64,000 bases of DNA from Epilithonimonas vandammei (GTDB taxonomy: Bacteria > Bacteroidota > Bacteroidia > Flavobacteriales > Weeksellaceae): the NCBI RefSeq assembly GCF_003860525.1, contig NZ_CP034161.1, forward strand, positions 2,170,001 to 2,234,000, read 5' to 3'. Within the stretch, counting starts at the first letter, position 1, and each line of letters starts with the position of its first letter. The translations under genes were made by a program, and so were the position numbers. Below the pieces are notes generated by a model. That model did no database searches and was not told where the DNA came from. It saw only the letters and a list, made by a program, of their open reading frames with translations. Shown piece after piece: positions 9,817 to 19,168 of the stretch.

Positions 9817-10266
9817 TGGGTCTTTATAATTTACAAGTACAAATAAATGCCAAGTTTTATCCATATCCACACCGTACATTTCTTGTTTTGAGATATGACA
9901 ATCATTCAAAATAGAAATAAAATCATCATAAGAATTTTCATCATTGATGATAAACTCAATTCCTGTTTCTTTTTGATTTCTTTGTTGTAATTTTTTTAAT
10001 TCAGAAACGAAATAATTTGAATTTTGTCTTGCAGTATTAGGTTTTGCAATGATTTTCTTATAGTTCCAGTTTTTGTAAGGTTCAAAAGAATTTTGATAAA
10101 TTCTATTTTTCTCTTCTTTTGAACTTGTCGAATGAACTTTATGTGGTAAAACTAAATCTATCACATTAGGGATGGGTTTTTGCAATTCTCGATTTCCGTA
10201 AAACCAAAACAAAATGGGAATCATTACAGCGCTTAGGATACCGGGAACATAATAAATCCTTCTCAT
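9796..10266 (-). CDS. Membrane protein of unknown function, frameshifted near its C terminus
   Basis: A 156-residue product if started at the ATG four bases after the stop of the DUF2459 gene; a longer in-frame start at 10299 would overlap that gene. It has an N-terminal membrane helix (VPGILSAVMIPILFWFYG) and a mixed alpha/beta middle (about residues 90-140) ending in a stop shortly after an A-run. The next frame supplies a second helix at 9612-9809, so the intact protein is probably about 223 residues with a helix at each end. It is co-directional with and almost touching the DUF2459 gene, which suggests an operon. I do not recognise a function. Confidence 0.6.
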   Translation of the reverse strand: MRRIYYVPGILSAVMIPILFWFYGNRELQKPIPNVIDLVLPHKVHSTSSKEEKNRIYQNSFEPYKNWNYKKIIAKPNTARQNSNYFVSELKKLQQRNQKETGIEFIINDENSYDDFISILNDCHISKQEMYGVDMDKTWHLFVLVNYKDPKKIDRG

Positions 10267-10270
10267 TAAG

Positions 10271-10951
10271 TTAATCTTTATAATGCTGAAAAATCCCAAA
10301 ATCCGTGGGTGTCCAAAGTGCGGCTTTCTGTCCTGCGGCTTTCAACCCATTATTTGCCCAAGTGTTGCAGGTGTAAGTAAAGTTATAGCTTCCTTTCGCA
10401 TCATAAAAAGCATCATCATTTCCGTAGACAGCATCTGTTTTTATCAGAATATATTTTCCGGAAGCGTCTTTATCAAATTTGGAATCGATGAAATGAATCA
10501 ATTGCTGATATTGTTTTTCAGTGAGCATCATCTTTTTACAATCATCTCCAACTTTCATTTGTTTGTAATAAGTGCAATGCATCGCGGAATCGCTAAGCCA
10601 GAACGCCGCTTTGAATGCGGTAGAAAACTTTAGCTCTGCCCATGTTGGCGTATCCAGATAAAAACCTTTGTCGCCCCAGCCAAAAGAAATATAATCAAAA
10701 TCAGTCTTTTGTCCTTTGGTATTTTCGAAGGGCAGCTTACTGCTCCAATCGATGTATTTTGACTTGACAGGAACTACCAAATCTGTGTGAACACCGTTGG
10801 TAAGAATATAGAGTTCTATGGTTTTTGCATCATCCGTCTTTTCTGCGCGCACAGGAATGCAAGGAATCAACAGACCCAAAATAACGTATAAAAAAACGGC
10901 TCCCAGTAAGAAGCCGATGACTTTTAGGATAAATAATAACGGTTTTTTCAT
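10271..10951 (-). CDS. DUF2459 / TIGR02117-family protein
   Basis: This 226-residue protein has an N-terminal membrane helix (about residues 8-30), then LYILTNGVHTDLVVPV, FGWGDKGFYLDTPTW, and near the C terminus TYTCNTWANNGLKAAG. These blocks are characteristic of the DUF2459 family, which has conserved His and Cys residues suggesting an NlpC/P60-like periplasmic enzyme fold; the activity is not established. It is the first gene of a likely two-gene operon with the frameshifted membrane protein. Confidence 0.78.
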   Translation of the reverse strand: MKKPLLFILKVIGFLLGAVFLYVILGLLIPCIPVRAEKTDDAKTIELYILTNGVHTDLVVPVKSKYIDWSSKLPFENTKGQKTDFDYISFGWGDKGFYLDTPTWAELKFSTAFKAAFWLSDSAMHCTYYKQMKVGDDCKKMMLTEKQYQQLIHFIDSKFDKDASGKYILIKTDAVYGNDDAFYDAKGSYNFTYTCNTWANNGLKAAGQKAALWTPTDFGIFQHYKD

Positions 10952-11086
10952 CTTATGATTTTGCCAAACGTGCGAACTATAAAATTAATAAAAATATGAA
11001 CACAAAATCAAAATATTAAATATTATTAAAATTCTTGTTTTTATCAGAAAAGTTATTGAATTTTATTAGCATAAAATCAACAAAAT

Positions 11087-11167
11087 ATGGCAAAAAAACA
11101 TCAATATCGCAAACGATTAAAATTAAGAGTAAAAGTAGCCCCGAAAAGAATCCAGAAAAAAAGATAA
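11087..11167 (+). CDS. Possible 26-residue highly basic protein
   Basis: A complete short ORF, ATG to TAA, in the gap between two minus-strand genes. The product starts MAKKHQYRKRLKLRV and ends RIQKKR; 13 of 26 residues are Lys, Arg or His. The size and charge recall tiny ribosome-associated proteins such as bTHX, but the sequence is not THX. The upstream sequence is A-rich, as at other starts here. It converges on the 3' end of queG. It could be chance coding in AT-rich DNA; conservation in relatives would decide. Confidence 0.35.
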   Translation: MAKKHQYRKRLKLRVKVAPKRIQKKR

Positions 11168-11181
11168 TCGGTAACGGAAAT

Positions 11182-12105
11182 TTAGTCAGATAAAAAATCG
11201 AGGTTTCGTTTCAGCCCAGCGAATTTTGTTCTTTTGACTGCAGATTTTTTGAAAACCTCGGAGAAAATCTCTTGGGTAATATCTTTCCAGTCTTGTTTTG
11301 TAAAGTTTTGAAGTTTAGAATTCGGTTGGAATTTTTCTTCCAGCGTTGGAGCAGAAAATCGGTTCCAAGGACAAACATCCTGGCAGACATCGCAACCGAA
11401 CATCCAATCATCCATTTTATCTTTAAAGTAGTCAGGAATCTGCTCTTTCAGTTCAATAGTTGCGTATGAAATACATTTGGTTCCGTCTATAATCTTATCA
11501 GAAATAATGGCTTGTGTTGGGCAGGATTCAATACACTTTCTGCAACTCCCGCAATGATCCGTCACAGGAAAATCCTCAGTAAGCTCCAAGTCACAGATAA
11601 TCTCAGCCAGAAAATAGAATGACCCATTTTTTTTTGTAATGAGATTGGCATTCTTACCAACCCAGCCAATACCAGACTTTCTAGCCCACGCTTTTTCCAA
11701 TACAGGTGCCGAATCTACAAACACCCTGAAAGAAAACTCCCCTATTTCTTCCTGCAATTCTGCCACAAGATTTCTGAGTTTATCTTTTATAACATTATGA
11801 TAATCTTCACCATAAGCATATTTGGATAGTTTAAACGAATCATCTTCAATTATTTTATCCGGAAAATAATTATAGCTTAATGAAATCACAGACTTCGAAC
11901 CATCTACCAGCAATCTGGGATCGAGTCGCTTATCAAAATGATTTTCCATGTACCTCATCTCGCCATGGTAATTTTTTTTCAGCCATCTCTCCAGATGGTT
12001 AGCTTCCTCTTCCAGGAAAGTTGCTTTGGAGACCCCACAAGACTGAAAACCAAAAGCAGAAGCTTTGGTTTTTATAAGTTGCGTATGTCTTTCTTTAGGA
12101 TTCAT
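11182..12105 (-). CDS. queG: Epoxyqueuosine reductase
   Basis: QueG makes queuosine in tRNA from epoxyqueuosine, using cobalamin and two 4Fe-4S clusters. The protein has the family's N-terminal domain ([23 protein letters not shown]), the block [24 protein letters not shown], and two ferredoxin-type cysteine sets, [12 protein letters not shown] and [12 protein letters not shown] chose the ATG at 12105 (307 residues) over the TTG four codons upstream because MNPKERH is a normal start. It lacks the C-terminal HEAT repeats of longer QueG, which is usual in this phylum. Divergent from the rhodanese gene. Confidence 0.95.
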   Translation of the reverse strand: MNPKERHTQLIKTKASAFGFQSCGVSKATFLEEEANHLERWLKKNYHGEMRYMENHFDKRLDPRLLVDGSKSVISLSYNYFPDKIIEDDSFKLSKYAYGEDYHNVIKDKLRNLVAELQEEIGEFSFRVFVDSAPVLEKAWARKSGIGWVGKNANLITKKNGSFYFLAEIICDLELTEDFPVTDHCGSCRKCIESCPTQAIISDKIIDGTKCISYATIELKEQIPDYFKDKMDDWMFGCDVCQDVCPWNRFSAPTLEEKFQPNSKLQNFTKQDWKDITQEIFSEVFKKSAVKRTKFAGLKRNLDFLSD

Positions 12106-12181
12106 TACGATCCGCAAAATTAAGACATTTAATTTTTAACAATTTTTAATTTTGGATATGATTTTAAACAAAATTATTAGT

Positions 12182-12189
12182 TAGCTTTG
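12182..12189 (+). promoter_or_regulatory. Putative -7 box for the rhodanese gene
   Basis: TAGCTTTG fits TAnnTTTG and lies 25 bases before the ATG. The nearest upstream TTG is 27 bases away, more than the usual 17-23. Confidence 0.35.
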
Positions 12190-12214
12190 TTCTATAACTT
12201 AAAATTTAAAAGTA

Positions 12215-12502
12215 ATGGCAATAGAAGATGTATTAAGAGCCGGCAATTATCACCTTATAGACGTACGTGAGCCGCTAGAACTAGAGATGGATGGGCAGAT
12301 AGAAGAAGCACAACATATACCTTTGGGAGAACTAGAAGACAGAAAACAGGAAATTCTAAACCTGAGCGGAACAAAAATTTTCTTTTGCAGATCCGGAAAC
12401 CGCTCTGGAAAAGCAGTGGACTATTTCAAATCCGAAGGAATGACCGATGTTTATAATGGCGGCGGGTATAATGATCTGAGCCAAACATTAGAAAATCTAT
12501 AA
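12215..12502 (+). CDS. Single-domain rhodanese-like protein
   Basis: A 95-residue single rhodanese domain with LIDVREPLE at residues 14-22 and the active-site loop CRSGNRSG, with catalytic Cys58 present. Such proteins carry sulfur as a persulfide on the cysteine; the acceptor cannot be told from sequence. No signal peptide, so cytoplasmic. Divergent from queG and convergent with a small lipoprotein gene, the terminator hairpin between them serving both directions. Confidence 0.9.
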   Translation: MAIEDVLRAGNYHLIDVREPLELEMDGQIEEAQHIPLGELEDRKQEILNLSGTKIFFCRSGNRSGKAVDYFKSEGMTDVYNGGGYNDLSQTLENL

Positions 12503-12522
12503 ATTTTTATTTATAAAAAAAT

Positions 12523-12544
12523 AAAGCGGGAAATCTCCCGCTTT
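12523..12544. terminator. Bidirectional terminator between rhodanese and small lipoprotein genes
   Basis: Perfect 9-bp stem AAAGCGGGA / TCCCGCTTT with a 4-base loop and A/T tracts on both sides, between two converging genes. Confidence 0.85.
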
Positions 12545-12546
12545 TC

Positions 12547-12711
12547 TTAGTTTTTACCCCTTGATAACAACCACATCACTAAGCCTATAATACCTACCAC
12601 AAGGATAATCCCCCACCACATTCCGGCTTTGAAAATTGTTTCTATCGCTTCACAGCTTGTCAGTAAACCCAAAATTAGAAATAATGGAATAATAGTAAAA
12701 TATTTTTTCAT
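12547..12711 (-). CDS. Small membrane lipoprotein, 54 residues
   Basis: The ORF is short but convincing. It starts MKKYFTIIPL, has a hydrophobic signal ending in a lipobox (LLTSC, Cys20), then EAIETIFKAGMWWG and a second hydrophobic helix (IILVVGIIGLVMWLL) ending in basic residues. Small proteins of this plan, Cys-Glu-Ala-Ile followed by a Phe-Lys-Ala-Gly-Met helix, are familiar in Chryseobacterium-type genomes as uncharacterised lipoproteins. A terminator follows directly. Role unknown. Confidence 0.75.
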   Translation of the reverse strand: MKKYFTIIPLFLILGLLTSCEAIETIFKAGMWWGIILVVGIIGLVMWLLSRGKN

Positions 12712-12854
12712 AAGTTAAAATTTATAGTTTAATACAGCGCAAGATTAATTATAAAAATCTTATATAATTGATTATTCTTTCAGTTCCAAAATTTAAGCCA
12801 AAATAAATATTTGTTAATTTTTCACGCTGAAATAATCAAATACATTATAAAAAA

Positions 12855-12878
12855 AATACCGCTGTTTTCAGCGGTATT
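12855..12878 (-). terminator. Terminator of the 41-residue protein gene
   Basis: 9-bp stem AATACCGCT / AGCGGTATT with a 6-base loop, followed on the minus strand by a T-run, two bases after the stop codon. Confidence 0.85.
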
Positions 12879-12879
12879 G

Positions 12880-13005
12880 CTATGATGCTTTAATAGCTTT
12901 TTTAGTTTGTTTTGTATTTACTCGTTCTTCAAACTTCTTAACAACATAACCAATTACAATTGGTGCTACCCAGGTCAAAGCCATTTTTAATAATCTTGAT
13001 TTCAT
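12880..13005 (-). CDS. Small membrane-associated protein, 41 residues
   Basis: Short ORF with a hydrophobic centre (MALTWVAPIVIGYVV) flanked by basic residues and ending in a Lys-rich tail. Start and stop are well placed, the ATG lies 45 bases after the HopJ-family gene's stop, and a strong terminator follows the stop, so it is probably a real gene. I know no function; it resembles small uncharacterised proteins of flavobacteria. Confidence 0.65.
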   Translation of the reverse strand: MKSRLLKMALTWVAPIVIGYVVKKFEERVNTKQTKKAIKAS

Positions 13006-13049
13006 AATTTTAAATTTAAAACTTAATTACAAGAAGTGAGCCAAATATG

Positions 13050-13382
13050 TTATACCTTTTCTAACGCATCCTCTGTAAATCGAATTCCATTCCAGCCATA
13101 TTTTATAAAGTTCCTGATATTCTGATGATCCTCTCCTTCGGGATTTTGGAGAACGTCATTTCTATAAAAATCTCCAAATAAAGCTAAAGTATCTTTTTCG
13201 GATAGATTGTTCATTTTAGCAAAACTAAAAATTTTACAGGAGCTATTATTTTGATTGGCCTCATTCACTATACTTCCATTGACGAATCGTACTGGTTTGA
13301 AATTATAATTTTCGTCTATAAAGACAATAACATCATTAAAATTAATCGTTTCAGGAAAATTCTTTAGCTGTTCTAATATCAT
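13050..13382 (-). CDS. HopJ-type III effector family protein
   Basis: A 110-residue protein matching the HopJ family: FIDENYNF, FVNGSIVNEANQNNSSCKIFSFAKMNNLSEKDTLALFG given here in parts, then DHQNIRNF and YGWNGIRF. The family name comes from a Pseudomonas effector, but homologues are widespread in bacteria without type III secretion, as here, so an effector role is not implied. No signal peptide. The 41-residue protein gene follows on the same strand. Confidence 0.85.
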   Translation of the reverse strand: MILEQLKNFPETINFNDVIVFIDENYNFKPVRFVNGSIVNEANQNNSSCKIFSFAKMNNLSEKDTLALFGDFYRNDVLQNPEGEDHQNIRNFIKYGWNGIRFTEDALEKV

Positions 13383-13633
13383 TACATTTTTTTGTCAAAA
13401 ATATCGTTTTTCAATTAATAGAACAGAAAATGATTCTGAATAAAATAAAAATTACAGAATCTATCAAATTAACAGCATCATTAGACAAGTTAAGTAATCA
13501 ATGTGTATTTATTTACCACTATCCTAAATTATCAATTATCAATATTTTTTATTTGGCTGAGGAATAATAAATCAGCAGAATATTTTCAGCAAAAAATAAA
13601 AACTCTCCTGCCAAAGATTTAAAATCTATCGAT
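13383..13633. other. Intergenic gap before the pnp terminator
   Basis: AT-rich DNA upstream of the HopJ-family gene and downstream of pnp. I see no RNA gene or repeat. One 46-codon ORF on the plus strand (13430-13570) has no recognisable features and I do not call it. Confidence 0.5.
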
Positions 13634-13664
13634 AAAAAAACCACCGAAATTCGGTGGTTTTTTT
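13634..13664 (-). terminator. Terminator of pnp
   Basis: CCACCGA / TCGGTGG stem extended by A-run and T-run, 18 bases beyond the pnp stop. Confidence 0.85.
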
Positions 13665-13681
13665 ATAATTAACTAATAATC

Positions 13682-15949
13682 TTAAGCTTCATTAGAAGGA
13701 TTTTGGTCTCCGGCAGGTTTCTCGACTTCGCCGTCTGGTCTTCTGTTACCTTCTGGTCTCGCAGGTCTATCAGGTCTGTTTTGACCCTCTGGTCTTGGAC
13801 CTCTCTGCTCACCTTCTTTCTTCTCTGGTCTTGGTGGTCTTGGCAACAAAACTTTTCTAGAAAGTTTCATTTTCTTACGGTCATCATAACCCATAAATTT
13901 CACTTCCACTTCGTCACCTTCTTTGTAAGGAACTTTATCAAGACGAGCCCACTCGATTTCTGAGATGTGAAGTAAACCTTCAGTACCTTTGGCAATCGCT
14001 ACGAAAGCTCCGAAATCCATTACTTTCACTACTTTACCTTGGTAAACTTCGCCTACAACCGGTACAAAAGTAATTTCATTGATTTTTGCAATCGCCTCGT
14101 TGATTTTTTCTCTGCTAACACCGGAAATTTCGATTCTTCCGATTTCGCCAACTTCCTCAATAGCGATAACGGTATCCGTATCTTTCTGCATCTGCTGAAT
14201 GATTTTTCCACCAGGCCCGATAACAGCACCGATGAAATCTTTAGGGATTTCCATCATCACCATTTTCGGAGCGTGAGGTTTCACATCTTCTCTTGGAGCA
14301 GCAATTGTTTCAGTGATTTTATCTAAAATATGAAGTCTTCCTTCTCTAGCTTGTAGAAGCGCTTTCTCCATAATATCCATAGATAATCCCTGGATTTTGA
14401 TATCCATCTGACACGCCGTAATTCCGTCTTCAGTTCCGGTTACTTTGAAGTCCATATCACCTAAGTGATCTTCATCTCCTAAGATATCAGAAAGTACAGT
14501 GAATTTTCCGGACTTAACATCAGTTACCAATCCCATTGCAATACCAGAAACCGGCTTCTTAATTTGAACACCTGCATCCATCAATGCTAAAGTTCCCGCA
14601 CAAACTGTCGCCATAGAAGATGAACCGTTAGATTCAAGGATATCAGAAACTACACGGATGGTGTAAGGATTTTCTTCAGGAATCATATTAGCCAAAGCTC
14701 TTTGAGCTAAGTTTCCGTGACCAACTTCTCTTCTTGAAGTTCCTCTTAAAGGACGAGCTTCACCCGTTGAGAATGGAGGGAAGTTATAATGTAAGAAGAA
14801 TCTTTCGTCATAATTTACCATTACGCTGTCCACCATATTTGCATCTTTAACAGAACCAAGCGTTACAGCTGTCAAAGATTGAGTCTCTCCTCTTGTAAAG
14901 ATGGCAGAACCGTGAGCTCCCGGTAAATAATCGATTTCGCTCCAGATTGGACGAATTGTTTCAGGATCACGACCATCAAGACGGATTTTATCATTCAAAA
15001 TCATCTGACGCATCGCTTCTTTTTCCACATCGTGGTAATATACTTTTACGAAAGGCGTTACTCTTTCAAGTTCTTCTGGATTTTCAACATATTGAGCTAA
15101 AAATTCATCACGTACCGCTTTGAATTTTTCACCTCTTTCTTCTTTGCTAGAAGGGGTTTTAGCTACTTCATATACTTTATCGTAAGTTTCTTTCCACACT
15201 TTTTCACGGATGGCTTCATCGTGATTTTCGTGGTTGTATTCTCTTTTAGGGAAAGATTTACCAACTTTCGCAGCTAATCTTTCCTGAGCTTCTACTTGTT
15301 TTTTGATTTCTTCGTGAGCAAAAGTAATCGCTTCTAGCATTTCTGCTTCTGTAATTTCTTTCATTTCACCTTCTACCATTACGATAGAATCTTTAGTTGC
15401 TCCAACCATAATATCTAGGTCAGAATTTTTAAGATCTTCGAATTTTGGATTGATTGAAAGTTGACCATCGATTCTTACCACTCTTACTTCAGACATTGGT
15501 CCGTTGAAAGGAATATCGGTAATCGCAATCGCTGAAGACGCCGCCAAACCTGCTAAATCATCAGGAATCGACTGTCCGTCATAAGAAATTAATGAAATCA
15601 TCACCTGAACTTCCGCGTGGAAATCTTCAGGGAATAAAGGTCTCAAAACTCTGTCTACCAAACGCATTGTCAGGATTTCCTGATCAGAAGGACGAGCTTC
15701 TCTTCTGAAAAAGTTTCCGGGGATTTTACCACCTGCATAGAATTTCTCTCTATAATCAACTGTTAAAGGTAGAAAATCTACACCAGGATTGGCTTCTTTG
15801 TTGGCTACAACAGTTGCTAAAAGCATTGTTCCGCCCATTTTTACTACAACAGATCCGTCAGCCTGTTTTGCCAGTTTCCCTGTTTCGATTGTGATTTCTC
15901 TGCCGTCTGCAAGAGTAATCAGCTCTGTAATTGCTTGAGGTGCACTCAT
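13682..15949 (-). CDS. pnp: Polyribonucleotide nucleotidyltransferase (PNPase)
   Basis: A 755-residue 3'-5' phosphorolytic exoribonuclease. Two RNase PH cores are present, with [14 protein letters not shown] in the first and the catalytic-core blocks [17 protein letters not shown] and [19 protein letters not shown] in the second. They are followed by a KH domain ([13 protein letters not shown]) and an S1 domain ([13 protein letters not shown]). The last 60 or so residues are an Arg/Pro/Glu-rich tail ([11 protein letters not shown]) beyond the S1 domain. rpsO, often its neighbour elsewhere, is not adjacent. Confidence 0.97.
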   Translation of the reverse strand: MSAPQAITELITLADGREITIETGKLAKQADGSVVVKMGGTMLLATVVANKEANPGVDFLPLTVDYREKFYAGGKIPGNFFRREARPSDQEILTMRLVDRVLRPLFPEDFHAEVQVMISLISYDGQSIPDDLAGLAASSAIAITDIPFNGPMSEVRVVRIDGQLSINPKFEDLKNSDLDIMVGATKDSIVMVEGEMKEITEAEMLEAITFAHEEIKKQVEAQERLAAKVGKSFPKREYNHENHDEAIREKVWKETYDKVYEVAKTPSSKEERGEKFKAVRDEFLAQYVENPEELERVTPFVKVYYHDVEKEAMRQMILNDKIRLDGRDPETIRPIWSEIDYLPGAHGSAIFTRGETQSLTAVTLGSVKDANMVDSVMVNYDERFFLHYNFPPFSTGEARPLRGTSRREVGHGNLAQRALANMIPEENPYTIRVVSDILESNGSSSMATVCAGTLALMDAGVQIKKPVSGIAMGLVTDVKSGKFTVLSDILGDEDHLGDMDFKVTGTEDGITACQMDIKIQGLSMDIMEKALLQAREGRLHILDKITETIAAPREDVKPHAPKMVMMEIPKDFIGAVIGPGGKIIQQMQKDTDTVIAIEEVGEIGRIEISGVSREKINEAIAKINEITFVPVVGEVYQGKVVKVMDFGAFVAIAKGTEGLLHISEIEWARLDKVPYKEGDEVEVKFMGYDDRKKMKLSRKVLLPRPPRPEKKEGEQRGPRPEGQNRPDRPARPEGNRRPDGEVEKPAGDQNPSNEA

Positions 15950-16062
15950 AAATTGTTTGTGTTGTACTCCGTATTGAGTACTTTAATTAATGTTTTCGTC
16001 TAAATTTTAGGTGCAAATTTAATGCAATTATTTGGGATATAATAAATAGGAATTAAAACTTC

Positions 16063-16377
16063 CTAGAATCTCTTCTGTTTCGGATTGAGAAATGTAGGAA
16101 AAACCATTACCTCATTGCCAAATTTTTTTGCTATTCGCTCTTCCAGATTTACCAGTTCACTTTCCATAAACTGGCTGCGCAATTCATCGTTATCAAACCA
16201 CAAAAAAAGATTGGTGTTTTTTCCTTCATTCAGCATTTCCGAATGAACATCTGATAATATATATCTATCTACATCCAAAAGATTTTCAACCATTTGATGC
16301 AATTCACTTTCAAGATAGATATCCCAGTCCGCAATTTTACGTTCGGTAGTATGGAAGGTAATACTTAGTATGCTCAT
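16063..16377 (-). CDS. DUF4286 family protein
   Basis: 104 residues without signal peptide or membrane helix, with SITFHTTERKIADWDIYLE at the start and a C-terminal VFPTFLNP. This fits DUF4286, a small ferredoxin-like-fold family of unknown function common in Bacteroidota. It lies upstream of pnp on the same strand with a 113-base gap and diverges from gyrA. Confidence 0.78.
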   Translation of the reverse strand: MSILSITFHTTERKIADWDIYLESELHQMVENLLDVDRYILSDVHSEMLNEGKNTNLFLWFDNDELRSQFMESELVNLEERIAKKFGNEVMVFPTFLNPKQKRF

Positions 16378-16523
16378 TTTTTTATTTTTTAGGATTATTG
16401 TTGATAAATTCGAACTACAAAAATCGTATTTTTTTTGTAAATTAGCCCGTTACAAAAAACAGAAAAACTCAACAAATCAGAAGCTTGTATATTCTTCTGA
16501 TTTACAAATAATTAAAAATATTT

Positions 16524-19151
16524 ATGCAAAAGGAAGGAGAAAGGTTAATACCAATCAACATTGTTGACGAGATGAAAACCTCTTACATCGATTATTCGAT
16601 GTCGGTCATTGTTTCAAGAGCGTTGCCCGATGTAAGAGATGGACTGAAACCTGTTCACAGACGTGTTCTGTATGGTATGTATGGTCTTAATGTATTTTCT
16701 AACAGAAAACATTTGAAATCTGCCAGAATCGTTGGAGATGTTTTGGGTAAGTATCACCCTCACGGAGACAGCTCGGTTTATGACGCGATGGTGAGAATGG
16801 CACAACCTTGGAGCTTGCGGTATGAGCAGGTAGATGGACAGGGAAACTTCGGGTCTATGGATGGTGACCCGCCTGCAGCAATGCGTTACACCGAAGCAAG
16901 ACTAAAAAAAATATCCGACGAAATCCTTGCCGATCTTGATAAAGAAACTGTAGATTTTCAAAATAACTTTGACGATAGCTTAACAGAACCAACAGTTCTT
17001 CCAACAAGAATACCAAATCTTTTAGTAAATGGTACTTCCGGGATCGCCGTTGGTATGGCAACCAATATGGCGCCACATAACCTTACGGAAAGTATTGATG
17101 CGATCTGTGCATATATAGATGATAAGGAAATCTCTATAGACGACCTTATGAAACACATCATCGCACCTGATTTCCCTACTGGTGGAATCATCTATGGTTA
17201 CGATGGCGTTCGGGATGCATTTCACACCGGAAGAGGACGTATTGTTCTGCGGGCAAAAGTCAATTTTGAGGAAATTGGAAACAGAAATGCAATCATTGTA
17301 ACGGAAGTGCCTTATCAGGTCAATAAAGCCGAGATGATTGCCAGAACTGCAGAACTTGTAAAAGATGAAAAAATAACAGGAATCTACGAAATCCGTGATG
17401 AGTCCGACAGAAAAGGTCTTCGTATTGTTTATGAACTTAAAAATGATGCTATTCCAAATGTCGTATTGAATCTTCTATACAAATACACTTCCCTACAAAC
17501 TTCGTTTTCAGTTAATAACATCGCATTGGTTAAAGGAAGACCTGAGCAATTGAACTTGAAGAATTTGATTCATCATTTTGTAGAGCACAGACACGAAGTG
17601 ATCGTTAGGAGAACAGAATATGAACTCAGAAAAGCCAAAGAGAGAGCACATATCCTTGAAGGCTTTATGAAGGTTATCGGTACACAGGATTCTCTGGACA
17701 GAGCCATAGCGATTATTCGTCACAGCGCCAATCCGCAGGCTGCAAAAGAAGGATTGATCTCAGAGTTTGAGTTATCTGAAATTCAGGCTCAGGCAATTCT
17801 TGATTTGAGATTGGCACGTCTGACAGGAATGGAATTGGACAAGATCCGTGCAGAATACGAGGAAATAATGGCCTTAATCAAAGACCTTGAGGACATTCTT
17901 TCCAACGAGCCAAGACGTTACCAGATCATCAAAGATGAATTGCTTGAAATCAAGGAAAAATATGGTGATGAAAGACGCTCAGAAATCGATTATTCCGGTG
18001 GAGAAATGTCTATCGAAGATATTATCCCTGATGAAAAAGTTGTACTTACAATTTCTCACGCCGGTTATATCAAAAGAACCTTACTATCAGAATATAAAGT
18101 ACAGTCCAGAGGTGGTGTTGGCAACAGAGGCGCTACTACAAGAGATGAAGATTTCCTTGAATATATCGTAACCGCTACCAATCACGAATATTTACTATTT
18201 TTCACAGAAAAAGGCAAATGTTTCTGGCTGAGGGTTTTTGAAGTTCCGGAAGGCTCTAAGACTGCAAAAGGAAGAGCTGTTCAGAATCTGATAAACATCG
18301 AACCAGATGATAAAATCAAAGCTTACATCAGAACTAAGGATCTTAAAAATCAGGAATATATCAACCAGATGAATGTGGTGATGATTACCAAAAACGGTAC
18401 CATCAAAAAAACATCTCTGGAAGCATACTCCAGACCTAGAACTAATGGTGTAAACGCCATCGAAATCCGTGATAATGATGCCTTACTAGGTGCAAGACTT
18501 ACTGACGGAAATTCCGAAATTATGATTGCTACTAAAAATGGGAAATGTATCCGTTTCCCTGAAGAAAAAGCTAGAGCAGTCGGCAGAAGTTCAATCGGTG
18601 TGAGAGGTATTTCCCTTGAAGATAATGATGAAGTAATCGGAATGATTGTTGTTAATGACCTTGAGAATGACACTGTACTGGTAGTATCCGAAAAAGGCTA
18701 TGGAAAGCGTACCGCTGTGGAAGATTACAGAGTTACAAACAGAGGCGGAAAAGGTGTCATCACCCTTAATATCACTGAAAAAACAGGAAATCTGATTGCT
18801 ATACAAAGCGTTACTGATGAAGACGGATTAATGATTATCAACAAATCTGGAGTTGCTATCAGAATGAATACTGCAGACCTTAGAGTGATGGGCAGAAATA
18901 CGCAGGGTGTGAAAGTCATTAACCTGAAAGGTAATGACGAAATTGCAGCAATCGCTAAGGTAGAAATGGATAAAGATGTGGAAATAGAAGAAAATGAAGA
19001 AGGTGCAGAAAATGACAGCAATAACCCAGAATTGAAAGAAAAACCACAGTCTGGAGACAATCAGATCAATCTCGGAGATAAAGATGAACTGCGAGAAATT
19101 GAAGATGAAGAAGCGGGAGAAAATGAAGATGACTCAGAAGAAAACGAATAA
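16524..19151 (+). CDS. gyrA: DNA gyrase subunit A
   Basis: 875 residues. The breakage-reunion domain has [10 protein letters not shown] with catalytic Tyr122, and the quinolone region reads [10 protein letters not shown] with Ser83 and Asp87, the susceptible-type residues by E. coli numbering. The C-terminal domain has several beta-pinwheel repeats, including a GyrA-box-like [10 protein letters not shown] rather than a ParC arrangement, so this is GyrA. The last 50 residues are a strongly acidic tail. The ATG gives the usual start [17 protein letters not shown] gene follows after 17 bases and may be co-transcribed. Confidence 0.96.
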   Translation: MQKEGERLIPINIVDEMKTSYIDYSMSVIVSRALPDVRDGLKPVHRRVLYGMYGLNVFSNRKHLKSARIVGDVLGKYHPHGDSSVYDAMVRMAQPWSLRYEQVDGQGNFGSMDGDPPAAMRYTEARLKKISDEILADLDKETVDFQNNFDDSLTEPTVLPTRIPNLLVNGTSGIAVGMATNMAPHNLTESIDAICAYIDDKEISIDDLMKHIIAPDFPTGGIIYGYDGVRDAFHTGRGRIVLRAKVNFEEIGNRNAIIVTEVPYQVNKAEMIARTAELVKDEKITGIYEIRDESDRKGLRIVYELKNDAIPNVVLNLLYKYTSLQTSFSVNNIALVKGRPEQLNLKNLIHHFVEHRHEVIVRRTEYELRKAKERAHILEGFMKVIGTQDSLDRAIAIIRHSANPQAAKEGLISEFELSEIQAQAILDLRLARLTGMELDKIRAEYEEIMALIKDLEDILSNEPRRYQIIKDELLEIKEKYGDERRSEIDYSGGEMSIEDIIPDEKVVLTISHAGYIKRTLLSEYKVQSRGGVGNRGATTRDEDFLEYIVTATNHEYLLFFTEKGKCFWLRVFEVPEGSKTAKGRAVQNLINIEPDDKIKAYIRTKDLKNQEYINQMNVVMITKNGTIKKTSLEAYSRPRTNGVNAIEIRDNDALLGARLTDGNSEIMIATKNGKCIRFPEEKARAVGRSSIGVRGISLEDNDEVIGMIVVNDLENDTVLVVSEKGYGKRTAVEDYRVTNRGGKGVITLNITEKTGNLIAIQSVTDEDGLMIINKSGVAIRMNTADLRVMGRNTQGVKVINLKGNDEIAAIAKVEMDKDVEIEENEEGAENDSNNPELKEKPQSGDNQINLGDKDELREIEDEEAGENEDDSEENE

Positions 19152-19168
19152 ATTATAAAGTATAATAA

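Noticed and set aside
13050..13382. HopJ-family gene as evidence for type III secretion
   Set aside because: The family is widespread in bacteria without that system and no secretion genes are nearby.
13430..13570. 46-codon plus-strand ORF between the HopJ-family gene and pnp
   Set aside because: No recognisable motif, composition of AT-rich noncoding DNA, and no terminator or promoter of its own.
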